A program made the position numbers and the translations under genes. Shown here piece by piece: positions 33,981 through 43,274 of a stretch of DNA of 64,000 nucleotides. Origin of the DNA: Roseicella frigidaeris. GTDB lineage: Bacteria; Pseudomonadota; Alphaproteobacteria; Acetobacterales; Acetobacteraceae. The stretch spans positions 103,880 to 167,879 of the forward strand of contig NZ_QLIX01000010.1 of the NCBI RefSeq assembly GCF_003258945.1, given 5' to 3'. The notes under the pieces are model-generated. The model was not told the origin of the DNA. It was given only the letters and a program-made list of their open reading frames with translations, and searched no databases. Position 1 is the stretch's first letter, and the number at the start of each line of letters is the position of its first letter.

Positions 33981-34367
33981 ATGCCTTCGACCCGACATGC
34001 GCTCCCCATCCTCGCCCTGCTCGCGGCCGGCGGCCTCGCCGCCTGCAGCCGCACCGCGCCGATCCAGGATGGCGGCGGCGCCTTCCTCGGCCAGGCCTCG
34101 CTCGGCCAGCGCGCCGACCAGATCCGCCGCGCCGGCGCCGGCCTCGGCTGGGCGATGCAGCCCGAGGGCCCGGGCCTGATCCGCGGCACGCTCAACCTCC
34201 GCACCCACCAGGCCGTGGTCGACATCCCCTACGACACGCGCCGCTTCAGCATCCGCTACGTCTCGAGCAGCAACCTCGACTATGACGGGCGGGTCATCCA
34301 CCGGAACTACAACAGCTGGGTGCAGAACCTGCAGAACGCCATCATCGTCGAATCCGGCAAGCCGTGA
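33981..34367 (+). CDS. Small hypothetical lipoprotein
   Basis: 128 residues from ATG 33981 with GGGAGGGA upstream. Signal ILALLAAGGLAACSRTAP ends in a lipobox cysteine. The mature part (RADQIRRAGAGLGWAMQPEG, LRTHQAVVDIPYDTRRFSIR, and SSNLDYDGRVIHRNYNSWV) resembles small lipoproteins with a predicted alpha/beta fold that bind no known ligand. It lies alone between the molybdoenzyme and the convergent polyene operon. Function unknown. Confidence 0.75.
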   Translation: MPSTRHALPILALLAAGGLAACSRTAPIQDGGGAFLGQASLGQRADQIRRAGAGLGWAMQPEGPGLIRGTLNLRTHQAVVDIPYDTRRFSIRYVSSSNLDYDGRVIHRNYNSWVQNLQNAIIVESGKP

Positions 34368-34406
34368 TCCGGGCGGGCGGGCGATGCGCCGCCATCGCCC
34401 GCCACC

Positions 34407-35207
34407 TCACCCCAACCCGCCCGAGACCGCGATCGCCTGGCCGGTGATGTAGCCGGCCCGCTCCGAGGCGAGGAAGCCGACCAGGTCGGCCACCTCCTCC
34501 GGCCGCCCGGCGCGGCGCGCCGGCACGAGCTGCGCGATGCGCTCCGGCGTCAGCGCCGCGGCGACGGCCGGGCTCTCGATGATGCCGGGCGCGACGGCAT
34601 TGGCGGTGACGCCGCGCGCCGCATATTCCAGCGAGAGCGACTTCACCGCGCCGATCAGCCCCGCCTTGGCCGCCGCGTAATTCACCTGGCCGCGGTTGCC
34701 GATCAGGCCGGAGATCGAGGAGATGGCGATGATCCGCCCCCAGCGCGTGCCGATCATCGGCAGCAGCAAGGGGCGCAGCACGGCGTAGAAGCCGTTCAGC
34801 GAGACGTCGATCACGCCGCGCCACTGCGCCTCGGGCATGCCGGCGAGCGGCGCGTCGGCATGCGTGCCGGCATTGTGCACCAGGATCTGCACGGCCCCTC
34901 CCAGGGGGCCGTCCCGCGCCGGCAGCCCGTCCAGCGCCGCCGCCGTGGCGGCGATGTCGGTCAGGTCGCAGGCGAAGGCGAGGGCCTGGCCGCCGCCGGC
35001 GCGGATCTCCGCCGCCAGCGCCTCGGCCCGCGCCAGCCCGGCATGCGCATGCACCAGCACGGCATGGCCATCGGCGGCGAGGCGGCGGCAGATCGCGGCG
35101 CCGATCGGGCTGGCGCCGCCGGTGACGAGGGCGAGGCGCCCCTGCGCCGCCCCCTGTGCCTCCCCTTGCGCCGCCCCCTGTTCCGCCCCTTGCGCCGCGC
35201 CGCTCAC
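34407..35207 (-). CDS. 3-oxoacyl-ACP reductase of the aryl polyene locus
   Basis: SDR ketoreductase of 266 residues, comparable to ApeQ of aryl polyene clusters: reduces the beta-keto group after each chain extension. Motifs: TGGASPIG (29-36), HNAG, and the catalytic SSISGLIGNRGQVNYAAAK. GTG 35207 overlaps the dehydratase stop (GTGA). The N-terminus is a Gln/Gly/Ala repeat (AAQGAEQGAAQGEAQG) not found in FabG and probably neutral. Last gene of the 11-gene operon. Confidence 0.88.
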   Translation of the reverse strand: MSGAAQGAEQGAAQGEAQGAAQGRLALVTGGASPIGAAICRRLAADGHAVLVHAHAGLARAEALAAEIRAGGGQALAFACDLTDIAATAAALDGLPARDGPLGGAVQILVHNAGTHADAPLAGMPEAQWRGVIDVSLNGFYAVLRPLLLPMIGTRWGRIIAISSISGLIGNRGQVNYAAAKAGLIGAVKSLSLEYAARGVTANAVAPGIIESPAVAAALTPERIAQLVPARRAGRPEEVADLVGFLASERAGYITGQAIAVSGGLG

Positions 35208-35662
35208 GGCGCCGCCTCCGGCAGCATCACCGCCGCTTGGCCGGCGAGCAGCACCGTCGCGCCGGCGGCGACCTCGAAGCGGTAGATGCAGCCCCGCGTC
35301 TCGGCGGCGAGCGCCTCGGCGGTGACCGCGAGCGGCCCAGGGATGTCGTCCAGCCGCGCGGCCGCCAGGGTCAGCTCGCGCAGGCTGCTGAGGAAGCCCG
35401 CGCGCGGCGGCGCCTCCCCGCCATTCAGGGCCCCACCGGTCAGGGCCCCATGCAGCGCCATGGCCTGGAGCGCGAATTCGACACCGCAGACCGCGGGCAG
35501 CCGGCCGTCGCGGCGCAGCGGGTTCGCCGGCGCGGCATGCCGCCCGGTCTCGCAGCGGATGCGCACCGCATCCCAGGCCAGCGCCCGGTCGAGCAGGCAC
35601 ATCGCCCCGGCATGCGGCACCAGCCGGGCGATCGCCGCGGCGTCGAGGGGCGGGCTCAGCAC
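35204..35662 (-). CDS. Hotdog-fold 3-hydroxyacyl-ACP dehydratase (ApeP-like)
   Basis: 152 residues from GTG 35662, overlapping the stop of the chain-length factor. VPHAGAMCLLDRALAWD is the usual opening of ApeP/FabZ-type dehydratases; LPAVCGVEFALQAMALHGAL holds the acidic position on the central helix. Expected to dehydrate the 3-hydroxyacyl-ACP to the trans double bond of the polyene. The second, ApeI-like hotdog protein of the cluster is at 41590-41901. Confidence 0.82.
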   Translation of the reverse strand: MLSPPLDAAAIARLVPHAGAMCLLDRALAWDAVRIRCETGRHAAPANPLRRDGRLPAVCGVEFALQAMALHGALTGGALNGGEAPPRAGFLSSLRELTLAAARLDDIPGPLAVTAEALAAETRGCIYRFEVAAGATVLLAGQAAVMLPEAAP

Positions 35663-36462
35663 GGCGTCAGCTCCAGCGCCAGATGCGCATCCTCGGCCAG
35701 CGGCAGGGCGAGGCGCGCCGGCCGCCCGGCGGCCAGTGCCCGCAGCAGCGGCAGGGCGCGCGCCGCCGGGTTCGCCGCCGCCAGCGCGTCCAGCGCGTCG
35801 CCCGGCGCATCGCCCGTCGGGGGCGGCGGCGCCGGCTCGGCCTGGAAGCGCGCCGTCAGCAGCGGCCCGGCGCCGGGATCGGGGCGCAGCAGCAGGGCGG
35901 CGGCGAAGGCGGGCCCGGTCGGCCGCGCCGCATCCAGCGGCGGCGGCAGCGGCGCGTCATAGGCGCAGAGCAAAACGGGGCGCCGCCGCGCCGCCAGGGC
36001 GGTCAGCGCCGCCAGCAGCCCGGCGGCGAGGCTGTCGTCATGCAGGCCGAGGCTGACCGAGGGGGCGGGCGAGCCGGCGGCGATGTGCCAGTAGCCGGCC
36101 GGGGCGTTGTGCACCGAGTTGTGGAACTGCGTCGGCGAGAGGGCGACGCCGGCCGGGTCGTGCAGCGCCGTCAGGATGCTGCCGATGATGGCGCCGTCGC
36201 CGTTGCTGCAGGCGAAGACGGTCTCGATCCCGGCGCGGTCGGGCGCCGCCGCCGTCGCCTCGGTCGCGGCCGCCAGCGCCAGGCGGATCGCCAGGCTGGT
36301 CCGCCGCCGCTCGGTCGGCGGCAGCAGCGCCGGCGGCGGGATGACGGGCTCGGCCGCCTGCCAGGGCGCCTCCCCGGCGAGCGCCGGCCGGCTCGCCGCC
36401 CAGCCCGGCAGGCCGGGGCCGAGCAGGCCGATGCCGGCGATGCGGCCGCCGAGCGCGCTCAT
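35656..36462 (-). CDS. Ketosynthase chain-length factor-like protein (ApeC type)
   Basis: 268 residues from ATG 36462, overlapping the ketosynthase stop (ATGA). It has the short beta-ketoacyl synthase N-terminal fold (Ketoacyl-synt_2) with ALSPTQFHNSVHNAPAGYWH, VFACSNGDGAIIGSIL and SLGLHDDSLAAGLLAALTAL. A nucleophilic Cys at the active-site turn is absent, as expected for a chain-length factor that pairs with the catalytic synthase encoded next to it. In aryl polyene clusters this heterodimer sets chain extension. Confidence 0.85.
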   Translation of the reverse strand: MSALGGRIAGIGLLGPGLPGWAASRPALAGEAPWQAAEPVIPPPALLPPTERRRTSLAIRLALAAATEATAAAPDRAGIETVFACSNGDGAIIGSILTALHDPAGVALSPTQFHNSVHNAPAGYWHIAAGSPAPSVSLGLHDDSLAAGLLAALTALAARRRPVLLCAYDAPLPPPLDAARPTGPAFAAALLLRPDPGAGPLLTARFQAEPAPPPPTGDAPGDALDALAAANPAARALPLLRALAAGRPARLALPLAEDAHLALELTPC

Positions 36463-37676
36463 CCGCGGCCGAGGATCAGGCTGCAATTGCTGCCGCCGAA
36501 GCCGAAGGAGTTGCTCATCACCCGATTGAGGCCGGGCGCCGCGCGGTTGGCGATGGCGATGTCGCAGCGGAATTCCGGATCGGCCGCCTCCAGCCCCAGG
36601 CAGCCCGGCACCAGCCCCGCCTCCAGGCAGAGCGCGGCGATCACCGCCTCGACGGCGCCCGAGGCGCCGAGCGCATGGCCGGTCCAGCCCTTGGTGGAGC
36701 TGCAGGGCACGCCATCGCCGAAGATCCGGTGCACGGCGCGGTCCTCCATGGCGTCGTTGGCCCGGGTGCCGGTGCCGTGCAGGTTCACATAGCCGATCGC
36801 CGCCGGCGCCAGCCCGGCCGAGGCCAGCGCCATGCGCATGGCGGCGACGGCGCCCTCGCCCTCGGGATGCGGCGAGGACATGTGGTGGCCGTCGCTGCTG
36901 GCGCCGGCGCCGAGCAGGCGGAGCGCCGCCCCCGGGGCCGCCTCCGGCCGTTCCAGCAGGACCAGCCCGGCCGCCTCGCCGATCGAGATGCCGTCGCGGT
37001 CGGCGGCGCAGGGCCGGGTCGGGCCGCGGCTCAGCAGCTCGAGCGCGGCGAAGCCGTGCAGCGTCATGCGGCAGAGCGTGTCGACGCCGCCGGCCACGGC
37101 GGCATCGACCACGCCGGCGCCGATCAGCGCCGCCGCCTCCATGATGGCGCGGGCGCCGGAGGTGCAGGCGGTGGACAGCGCCAGCGCCGGGCCGCGCAGC
37201 CCGAGCCGGGCCCGCAGGTAGCGCGGCAGGGATTGCAGGTCGTGGGTGCGGGCATAGTCGAAATCGGCCGGCAGCGCGCCATCCGGGCCGCGCCGCGCCC
37301 AGGCCCGCTCGGTCTCCTCGATGCCGGCGGTGCTGGTGCCGAGCACCACGGCGATGCGCGCGGCGCCGTGCCGCTCGCGCGCCGCCGCCACCGCCGCGGC
37401 GAAGCCGTCGCCGGCCAGCGCCAGCTCGGCGAGGCGGTTGTTGCGGCAGGCGAAGCCGGCCAGCGCGGGCGGCAGCGCCACCGCCTCCAGCCCGCGGACG
37501 CGGCCGATCCAGAGGCCCTCCGGCATGTCCGGCAGGTCGCAGGGCCGCAGCCCGCCGCGCCGCCCCAGCAGCCCCGCCCGCAGCGGCGCCAGCCCGGGCC
37601 CGAGCGCGGTGACGGCGGTGCAGGCCGAGATCGCCAGCGGCGCGCCGGCGCCGGCCATGGCCGCGCCCTCAGCCAT
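36459..37676 (-). CDS. Beta-ketoacyl-ACP synthase of the aryl polyene locus
   Basis: Condensing enzyme of about 405 residues. The catalytic triad is intact: Cys in LSTACTSGARAIMEAA, His in NLHGTGTRANDA and His in TKGWTGHALGASGAVEA. GTSTAGIEETERAW and a C-terminal VMSNSFGFGGSNCSLILG also fit the polyene-type synthases. It extends the aryl starter with malonyl units. ATG 37676 overlaps the exporter gene by 8 nt. This is the only complete ketosynthase seen, whereas most clusters carry a second. Confidence 0.9.
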   Translation of the reverse strand: MAEGAAMAGAGAPLAISACTAVTALGPGLAPLRAGLLGRRGGLRPCDLPDMPEGLWIGRVRGLEAVALPPALAGFACRNNRLAELALAGDGFAAAVAAARERHGAARIAVVLGTSTAGIEETERAWARRGPDGALPADFDYARTHDLQSLPRYLRARLGLRGPALALSTACTSGARAIMEAAALIGAGVVDAAVAGGVDTLCRMTLHGFAALELLSRGPTRPCAADRDGISIGEAAGLVLLERPEAAPGAALRLLGAGASSDGHHMSSPHPEGEGAVAAMRMALASAGLAPAAIGYVNLHGTGTRANDAMEDRAVHRIFGDGVPCSSTKGWTGHALGASGAVEAVIAALCLEAGLVPGCLGLEAADPEFRCDIAIANRAAPGLNRVMSNSFGFGGSNCSLILGRG

Positions 37677-40056
37677 CGGCACGGCGCGGCGCCAGGAGCA
37701 GGGCCAGCAGGAAGGCGCTCGCCACCCCGACCGAGACCGTCACGCCGATGCCCCGCAGCACGGGGGTCGCACAGAAGGACAGCATCCCGAAGGTCAATAG
37801 TGTGGCGACCGCACAGTTCAAGACCGCATCGACGGCCGCCGCCCCGCCCGGGCCGCGCCCACCGGGCCGCGCCGCGCCGCCGAGGAAGAGCGCGTAGTCG
37901 GTGGCGAGCCCGGCCAGCAGCAGCAGCGCGGCGAGGTGGAACAGCGTCAGCCCCTCCCCCAGCGCGGCCAGCGCGGCGAGGGTGACGAGCAGGGCGCCGC
38001 CGATCGGCGCCGCGACCCGCAGCGCCGGCCCCGCCCCGCCGAGGCCGGCGCCCAGCAGCAGCAGCACCGCCGCGCCGCCGGCCAGCGCCCAGAGCAGCAC
38101 CGCCCGGGCATAGGCGGCGAGCAGCCCCTCGGTCTCGGCCTTGATGTCGACCAGCAGGATCCGCGGATCGCCGAGCCCGGCGACGGCGCGGGCGATCGCC
38201 GCCGGGTCGCGCACCCCCTCGGCCAGGGCGACGCCGCGCATCGCCGCGCCCTCCCCGGCCAGCAGCGGCGAGAGCCGGGCGGCCAGCACCGGCGCCTCGG
38301 CGGCCAGCCGCGCCGCGGTGAGCGGCGGCAGGCCGCGGCTTTCGGCGAGGCCGGCGAGGAAGGGGGCGAAGGCATCGGCCCGGAAGGGCAGGCCCCGCAT
38401 GGCCTCGCGCAGCGCCGCCGCGGCGGCCTCGGGCGCCGGCAGCGCCGCCTGCCGGGCCGCCTGGGTGGCGGCGCTCGGCAGCCAGCGGCTGGGCAGGTCG
38501 AGCCCGTCGAGCGCGCCCGCCGGCCCGCGCAGCGGCCCGAGGGCGGCGGCGAGCCGCTCCGAGGCCTGCAGCACCGCCTCCTCCGGGCCGGGGCCGAGGG
38601 CGATCAGCAGCCGCACATCCGGCGCGCCGAGCTGCCGCCGCAGCGTGGCGTCGAGCGCCTGGGCGGCGGCGGGGACCGGGCTCAGCCCGGCGATGTCGCG
38701 CTGCCAGGCGGGGCCGCCGAGGCCGGCCAGCAGCAGCGCGGCGAGGCCGACCAGCCCGGCCGCCAGCCGCGGCCGGCCGCGCAGCCGGGCGAGGCCGGCG
38801 GCGAACGGCGCCGGCAGCGGCCGCGCCGCGATCCCGGCGCCCGGCGGCAGGAGCCGCGGCAGGCCCCAGCGCGTCACCGCCGCCGCCGCCAGCAGCCCGC
38901 TGCCGGCAAAGACCCCGAGCTGCACGAGGCCCGGCAAGCCGGAGCCCAGCATGGCGGCAAGGCCGAGCGCGGCGCAGGCGGCGGCGAGGCGGAGCGTCGG
39001 CCAGAGCCGCGCCGCGGCCGCCGCCAGCCCCTCCCCCGGCCGTTGCAGCCCGAGCAGCAACAGCGGGTAGTCCACCGCCACGCCGAGCATGGTCATGCCG
39101 AAGCCGAAGCTGATGCCATGCGGCGGCCCGCCGGCGAGCAGCGCCGTCGCCGCATAGCCGGCGACGGTGGCGGCGCCGAGCGGCACCGCGACCAGGCCGA
39201 GCAGCAGCGGCGAGCGGAAGCGCCACCAGAGGAAGCCGGCCAGCAGCAGGCCGGCGGCGAGGCTGATCAGCTCGACATCGCCGCGGATGGCGCGCGCCGC
39301 CTCGCTGGCGAAGACGCCGGGCCCGCTGAGGAGCAGCCGCGCCGGGCCGGGCCGGGCGGCGGCGAAGGCGGCGCGGAAGGCCGCGATCGCCGCCTCCTGC
39401 GCCGCGGCATCCATGCCGCCCGCGCCGGCCATGCGGGCGAGCAGCAGGGCGCGCGGCGGCGCGGCGCCACGGGCGAACCAGGCGCCGTCGCGCGTCTCCG
39501 GCCGCGCCTCGCCGAGGAAGTCCCGGGCGAGGCCGAGGAAGGCGCCGGTCGGGTCGGCGAAGCCGAAGCGGGCCAGCAGCGGCGAGGCGGCCGAGCGCAG
39601 CCCGTCCAGCAGCGCCTGCAGCTTCGCCTGCAAGGCGGCGGTGGTGAAGGCCTCGGGCACGGTGTCCGGCGAGAGCAGGTAGCGGTAGCGGAACAGCAGC
39701 TCGCGCTCGGCCTCGGACAGGGTGGTGGTGCCGTCGCCGACGAAGGCGAAGCGCCCGGAGGCGCGCAGCCCCGCCGCGGTCTCGCGCGAGAGGCGGGCGA
39801 GCTCGGCCTCCGGCGCCCCCTCGATGCCGGCCAGCAGCAGGGTGGTGGCGGTGCCGCTGCGCAGCTCGCCGAGCAGGAAGGCGGCGGCCGGGCTGCGTCC
39901 CTCCGGCAGGAAGCCGAGCAGGTCGGTGCGCAGCCCGAGGCCGAGGCCGAGGCCGGCGCCGAGCGTCGCCAGCAGGCCGAGCACCAGCAGCAGCCGCGTG
40001 GCGGGGCGGCGGCGCCGCGCCGCGCCGGCCCCGCCCCCCTCGGCGCCGGTGCTCAC
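37669..40056 (-). CDS. MMPL/RND-type exporter of the aryl polyene locus
   Basis: Inner-membrane transporter of 795 residues from GTG 40056 (GTGA overlap with lolA-like gene). Two MMPL halves are recognisable: an N-terminal helix, a periplasmic loop, then SLAAGLLLAGFLWWRFRSPL and GISFGFGMTMLGVAVDYPLL in the first half; FHLAALLLLAGLATDYALFL and GMLSFCATPVLRGIGVTVSV in the second. Members carry lipid-linked products across the inner membrane; here it most likely flips or exports the polyene lipid. Ala/Leu-rich low-complexity runs reflect GC bias. Confidence 0.88.
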   Translation of the reverse strand: MSTGAEGGGAGAARRRRPATRLLLVLGLLATLGAGLGLGLGLRTDLLGFLPEGRSPAAAFLLGELRSGTATTLLLAGIEGAPEAELARLSRETAAGLRASGRFAFVGDGTTTLSEAERELLFRYRYLLSPDTVPEAFTTAALQAKLQALLDGLRSAASPLLARFGFADPTGAFLGLARDFLGEARPETRDGAWFARGAAPPRALLLARMAGAGGMDAAAQEAAIAAFRAAFAAARPGPARLLLSGPGVFASEAARAIRGDVELISLAAGLLLAGFLWWRFRSPLLLGLVAVPLGAATVAGYAATALLAGGPPHGISFGFGMTMLGVAVDYPLLLLGLQRPGEGLAAAAARLWPTLRLAAACAALGLAAMLGSGLPGLVQLGVFAGSGLLAAAAVTRWGLPRLLPPGAGIAARPLPAPFAAGLARLRGRPRLAAGLVGLAALLLAGLGGPAWQRDIAGLSPVPAAAQALDATLRRQLGAPDVRLLIALGPGPEEAVLQASERLAAALGPLRGPAGALDGLDLPSRWLPSAATQAARQAALPAPEAAAAALREAMRGLPFRADAFAPFLAGLAESRGLPPLTAARLAAEAPVLAARLSPLLAGEGAAMRGVALAEGVRDPAAIARAVAGLGDPRILLVDIKAETEGLLAAYARAVLLWALAGGAAVLLLLGAGLGGAGPALRVAAPIGGALLVTLAALAALGEGLTLFHLAALLLLAGLATDYALFLGGAARPGGRGPGGAAAVDAVLNCAVATLLTFGMLSFCATPVLRGIGVTVSVGVASAFLLALLLAPRRADG

Positions 40057-40667
40057 GGCTGCGGCGTCACCTGCATGCGGGAGACGCCGCCCTGGCCCTC
40101 GGTCTCGACCCGCAGGACCTGCGGGCCGCGGCCGGAGACCAGGATGCGCTGCACCGCCGCCCGGACGCGGAGCGAGCGCGGCACCAGGGTCATCTGCCAG
40201 GCCTCCTCCGGCCGGGCGGCGAAGCCGATCTCGTAGTGCCGCTGCAGCGCCGCGAGGTCGCCGGCGAGGGTGCCGCGGATCGCCTCGACCAGCGCGCGCA
40301 TCTCGGGCTGGTCGTCGAGGTCGAATTCCTGGCGGATGCCGCGGTCCGGCCGCTCATAGACGAGGCGGTCGCCGGCGACCCGCAGCACCTCCTCGATCGG
40401 GCTGGTGGTGCGCTTCTCCAGCCGGTCCGGCGCCTGCCAGGCGAGGCGCCCCTCGCTCGGCAGCGGCAGGTCGAGCTCGGGGATGGCCTTGGTCTCGGTG
40501 AAGCGGGCCTCCGAGCGGGGGATGGCGGCGAAGCGGCGCAGCAGCGCGGCGAGGCCCAAGGGAGCGGCGGGGGCGGCCGGCTCGGCGGCGGCGGCCGGCC
40601 GGGCGAGCAGCGCCGGGACCAGAGCCGGGACCAGGGCCGGGGCCAGGAGCAGGCGGCGCCGCCTCAC
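40053..40667 (-). CDS. LolA-like periplasmic carrier of the aryl polyene locus
   Basis: 204 residues from GTG 40667 (GTGA overlap). A signal peptide (LLAPALVPALVPALLARPAA) is followed by a LolA-type fold: LLRRFAAIPRSEARFTETKA, LPSEGRLAWQAPDRLEKRTT and DRLVYERPDRGIRQEFDLDD. In aryl polyene clusters a LolA homologue is paired with the MMPL exporter and is thought to carry the lipid through the periplasm to the outer membrane. That role is inferred from family and place. Confidence 0.85.
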   Translation of the reverse strand: MRRRRLLLAPALVPALVPALLARPAAAAEPAAPAAPLGLAALLRRFAAIPRSEARFTETKAIPELDLPLPSEGRLAWQAPDRLEKRTTSPIEEVLRVAGDRLVYERPDRGIRQEFDLDDQPEMRALVEAIRGTLAGDLAALQRHYEIGFAARPEEAWQMTLVPRSLRVRAAVQRILVSGRGPQVLRVETEGQGGVSRMQVTPQP

Positions 40668-41605
40668 GCCGCGTCCCGCCGCCAGACATCGTAGAAGTTG
40701 AACCAGTTGTAGGGGTGCTCCCGGCAGACCGCCTCGAGGCGCGCGGCGTAGCGGCGGACCCGCTCGGCGACCGCCGCCGCGCGCCCCTCCCGGCCCGGCG
40801 GCAGGGGCTCGGCGAAGGGCTCGAAGCGCACCTCGTAGTGCCGCGGGCCGCGCCAGATCCCGAAGGCGAGCAGCACCGGCGCCTCGAGCACCGCCGCCAG
40901 CAGGTGCGGCCCGGTCGGCAGCGGCGCCGGGGCGCCGAGGAAGGGCACCTCCAGCACCCGCTCGGCGCGCGGCGCCCGGTCGGCCAGCAGCCCGACCAGC
41001 CCGCCGCGCTCGAGGCATTCCCGGGCCCGCAGCATCGCCTCGGCGGTGCCGAGCGGGATCACCGCGGCCTGCCGCGCCGCGCCGCCGAGCGCGTCGAACA
41101 CCGCCTTCAGCCGCGCCGCATTGGCCTCGTGCATCATCACCGCGAGATCGACCGGGCAGCCGCGGTCGGCGACCAGGCGCAGCGCCTCGAAGCTGCCGAG
41201 ATGCGCGCCGAGGATGACGCAGCCCTGGCCGGCGGCGATGCGCGCCTGCAGCGCCTCCAGCCCCCGCACCTCGATGCGGTAGCGCGCGGCCTCGCCGGTG
41301 ACGAGGAAGGCGCGGTCGAGGATGGTGGAGGCGAAGGCGAAGTAGAGGCGGAACAGGTCGGGCAGGCGCGGCGCCCGGCCGAGGGCGCGCGCCAGATAGG
41401 CCCGCGCCGCGGCGCGCGGCCGCGGCGAGGCGGCGAGGAAGTAGAGCGCGATTGGGTAGAGCAGGAGGTGGCCCGGCCACCAGCCGACGCGGCGGACCAG
41501 CCAGACCATGAAGCGGGCCAGCGCCAGGCTGCCGCGCTCGCGGGCGGTGGTCCATTCCGGCGCCCCCGGCGGGGCGGCCTCGCCCGGCTTCAGCGTGGCG
41601 GACAT
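40664..41605 (-). CDS. Lysophospholipid acyltransferase (LpxL/ApeD-like)
   Basis: 313 residues from ATG 41605. One membrane-proximal hydrophobic region (PGHLLLYPIALYFLA) and the LABLAT-type acyltransferase core: VILGAHLGSFEALRLVADRG, VMMHEANAARLK and GLLADRAPRAERVLEVPFLG, then YNWFNFYDVW. The usual HX4D motif is replaced by HLGSFE, as in LpxL-like ApeD proteins. It probably acylates the lipid anchor of the polyene. It overlaps the downstream LolA start and the upstream hotdog stop. Confidence 0.87.
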   Translation of the reverse strand: MSATLKPGEAAPPGAPEWTTARERGSLALARFMVWLVRRVGWWPGHLLLYPIALYFLAASPRPRAAARAYLARALGRAPRLPDLFRLYFAFASTILDRAFLVTGEAARYRIEVRGLEALQARIAAGQGCVILGAHLGSFEALRLVADRGCPVDLAVMMHEANAARLKAVFDALGGAARQAAVIPLGTAEAMLRARECLERGGLVGLLADRAPRAERVLEVPFLGAPAPLPTGPHLLAAVLEAPVLLAFGIWRGPRHYEVRFEPFAEPLPPGREGRAAAVAERVRRYAARLEAVCREHPYNWFNFYDVWRRDAA

Positions 41606-41901
41606 GCGAACTCCCCGCTCAGCACCACGGTCCCGGCACAACGGCAGCGGAAGGCGAGGCGTTCCGGACCGGGCGCCGCGAGCTCGATCTCGACCGCCTG
41701 GCCGGGGGCGACGGGGGCGAGGAATTTCGCCCGCAGCAGCCGCCCGGCGCCGATCCCCGCCGCCTGCATCACCGCGTCGAGCAGCAGCACGCCCGGGACG
41801 ATCGGCCGGCCGGGGAAATGCCCCGGCAGCGCCGGATGCCCCGGCGGCAGGGTGAAGCGGACCGGCGCCGCGCCCGCCGGCATCCCCTCGCCCTCCGCCA
41901 T
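41590..41901 (-). CDS. Small hotdog dehydratase (ApeI-like)
   Basis: 103 residues. The FabZ-type motif HPALPGHFPGRPIVPGVLLL is clear, containing the active-site His and the PG loop, followed by QAAGIGAGRLLRAKFLAPVA. It is about two thirds the length of FabZ, as usual for ApeI-type proteins. ATG 41901 shares one nucleotide with the ligase stop. Works with the second hotdog protein to form double bonds. Confidence 0.87.
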   Translation of the reverse strand: MAEGEGMPAGAAPVRFTLPPGHPALPGHFPGRPIVPGVLLLDAVMQAAGIGAGRLLRAKFLAPVAPGQAVEIELAAPGPERLAFRCRCAGTVVLSGEFACPPR

Positions 41902-43274
41902 CAGCCCCCCTTCTGGGCGGCGTGGCGCATGGCGGCGAGCGCCGGATGCGAGAGCTTGCCGAGCCGGTCGCGCGGCAGGGCCGGCACCAGCAGCAGCGGC
42001 CGCGGCAGGAAGAGCGGCTCGACCGTCCGCCGCAGCGCCGCCAGGATCGCCTCGGCGGAGCGGCCGGGGGCGACGGCGAAGGCCATCAGCCGCGCCGCCG
42101 GATCGGCGGCGAGGTCCTCCGGCGCGACGAAGGCGCCGTCGACGACGCCCTCGACCTCCAGCAGGCGCCGGTTGAGGTCGGCGAGCGAGGCGCGCCTGCC
42201 GCCGAGCTTGATGACGTCGGCGCGGCGGCCGAGCAGGCGGACGCGGCCATCCGGCTGCGGCTCCAGCAGGTCGGCGAGCGCGACCTCGCCGAGGCCGGGG
42301 ATGCGGGCCGAGTCCGGCCCGATCCCGACGCCGCGATAGGGCAGCCAGTCCGGCTCGTGCAGGCTGCGCCGGCTGGCCATGGAGCCGGCCTCGGTGGCGC
42401 CGTAGATCTCCAGCATCGGCGCCCCCCAGTCGCGCTCGACCGCCTCGGCGAGGCCGGGGCCGAGCGGCGCCGTCGCCGAGATGACGGCGGCGAGCAGCGC
42501 CGGGGCGCGGCCCTCGGCGAGCAGGGCGCGCAGGTGCAGCGGCGTCGTCACCAGCACCCGCGGCGCCGGGACGCCCTCCAGCGCGTCGAGCACGTCGTTG
42601 GGGAAGAAGCTGGCGCCGGCCTGGATCGCCACCGGCGCCCAGAGCGGCAGCATGATGGTGGTCTCGAAGCCGTACATGTGCTGCGGCGGCACGGTGGCGA
42701 CGAGGCTGGCCGGCGCCGCCGGGTCGTCGAGGCCGAAGCGCTCGGCCGCCGCCTGCGCCGCGGCGACCAGCGCCTCCCAGGGCTTGCGGTGCTCGGTGGG
42801 CGCGCCGGTGGAGCCGGAGGTGAAGCCGATGGCGACCACCCGGCGGGCGGGGATGCGGGGCAGCGGCCCGGGCGCGGCGGCCTCCGGCGCCACCGCCGGC
42901 ACCTGCAACACCGGCAGGCCGGGATCGCCGGCGACCGGCGCATCGGCCAGGACATAGGCGCCGGGATGCCGCTCGGCGAGCGCCCGCAGCCGCTCCGGCG
43001 CCGGATCGGCGTTCAGCAGCGTCGCATGGCCGCGCAGCAGCGCCGCGACGAAGCCGACCAGCATGCGGTCGCGCCCGGCGCAGACATTGATCGCCCGCGG
43101 CGCGGCGGCGGGCCCCTCGGCAGGCCCCTCGGCGCCCCCATCGGCGGGCAGGCGGCGGGCGAGCGCGGCGGCGGCGGCGAACAGGGCGCCGGCCGTGATC
43201 GCCCGGCCGTCCCGCCGGCAGATCACCGAGTCGGGCCGCCGGTCGGTCAGCGGCAGCGTCGCCTCAGGCGCCAT
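41901..43274 (-). CDS. AMP-dependent acyl-CoA/ACP ligase of the aryl polyene locus (ApeH-like)
   Basis: Adenylate-forming ligase of 457 residues from ATG 43274. The P-loop is IGFTSGSTGAPTEHRK; VPPQHMYGFETTIMLPL, LEIYGATEAGSMASR and GRRADVIKLGGRRASL complete the family pattern, and RDRLGKLSHPALAAM holds a C-terminal catalytic Lys. In the E. coli system an equivalent enzyme loads the aryl starter (4-hydroxycinnamic or 4-hydroxybenzoic acid) onto ACP. Starter here is unknown. Confidence 0.87.
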   Translation of the reverse strand: MAPEATLPLTDRRPDSVICRRDGRAITAGALFAAAAALARRLPADGGAEGPAEGPAAAPRAINVCAGRDRMLVGFVAALLRGHATLLNADPAPERLRALAERHPGAYVLADAPVAGDPGLPVLQVPAVAPEAAAPGPLPRIPARRVVAIGFTSGSTGAPTEHRKPWEALVAAAQAAAERFGLDDPAAPASLVATVPPQHMYGFETTIMLPLWAPVAIQAGASFFPNDVLDALEGVPAPRVLVTTPLHLRALLAEGRAPALLAAVISATAPLGPGLAEAVERDWGAPMLEIYGATEAGSMASRRSLHEPDWLPYRGVGIGPDSARIPGLGEVALADLLEPQPDGRVRLLGRRADVIKLGGRRASLADLNRRLLEVEGVVDGAFVAPEDLAADPAARLMAFAVAPGRSAEAILAALRRTVEPLFLPRPLLLVPALPRDRLGKLSHPALAAMRHAAQKGG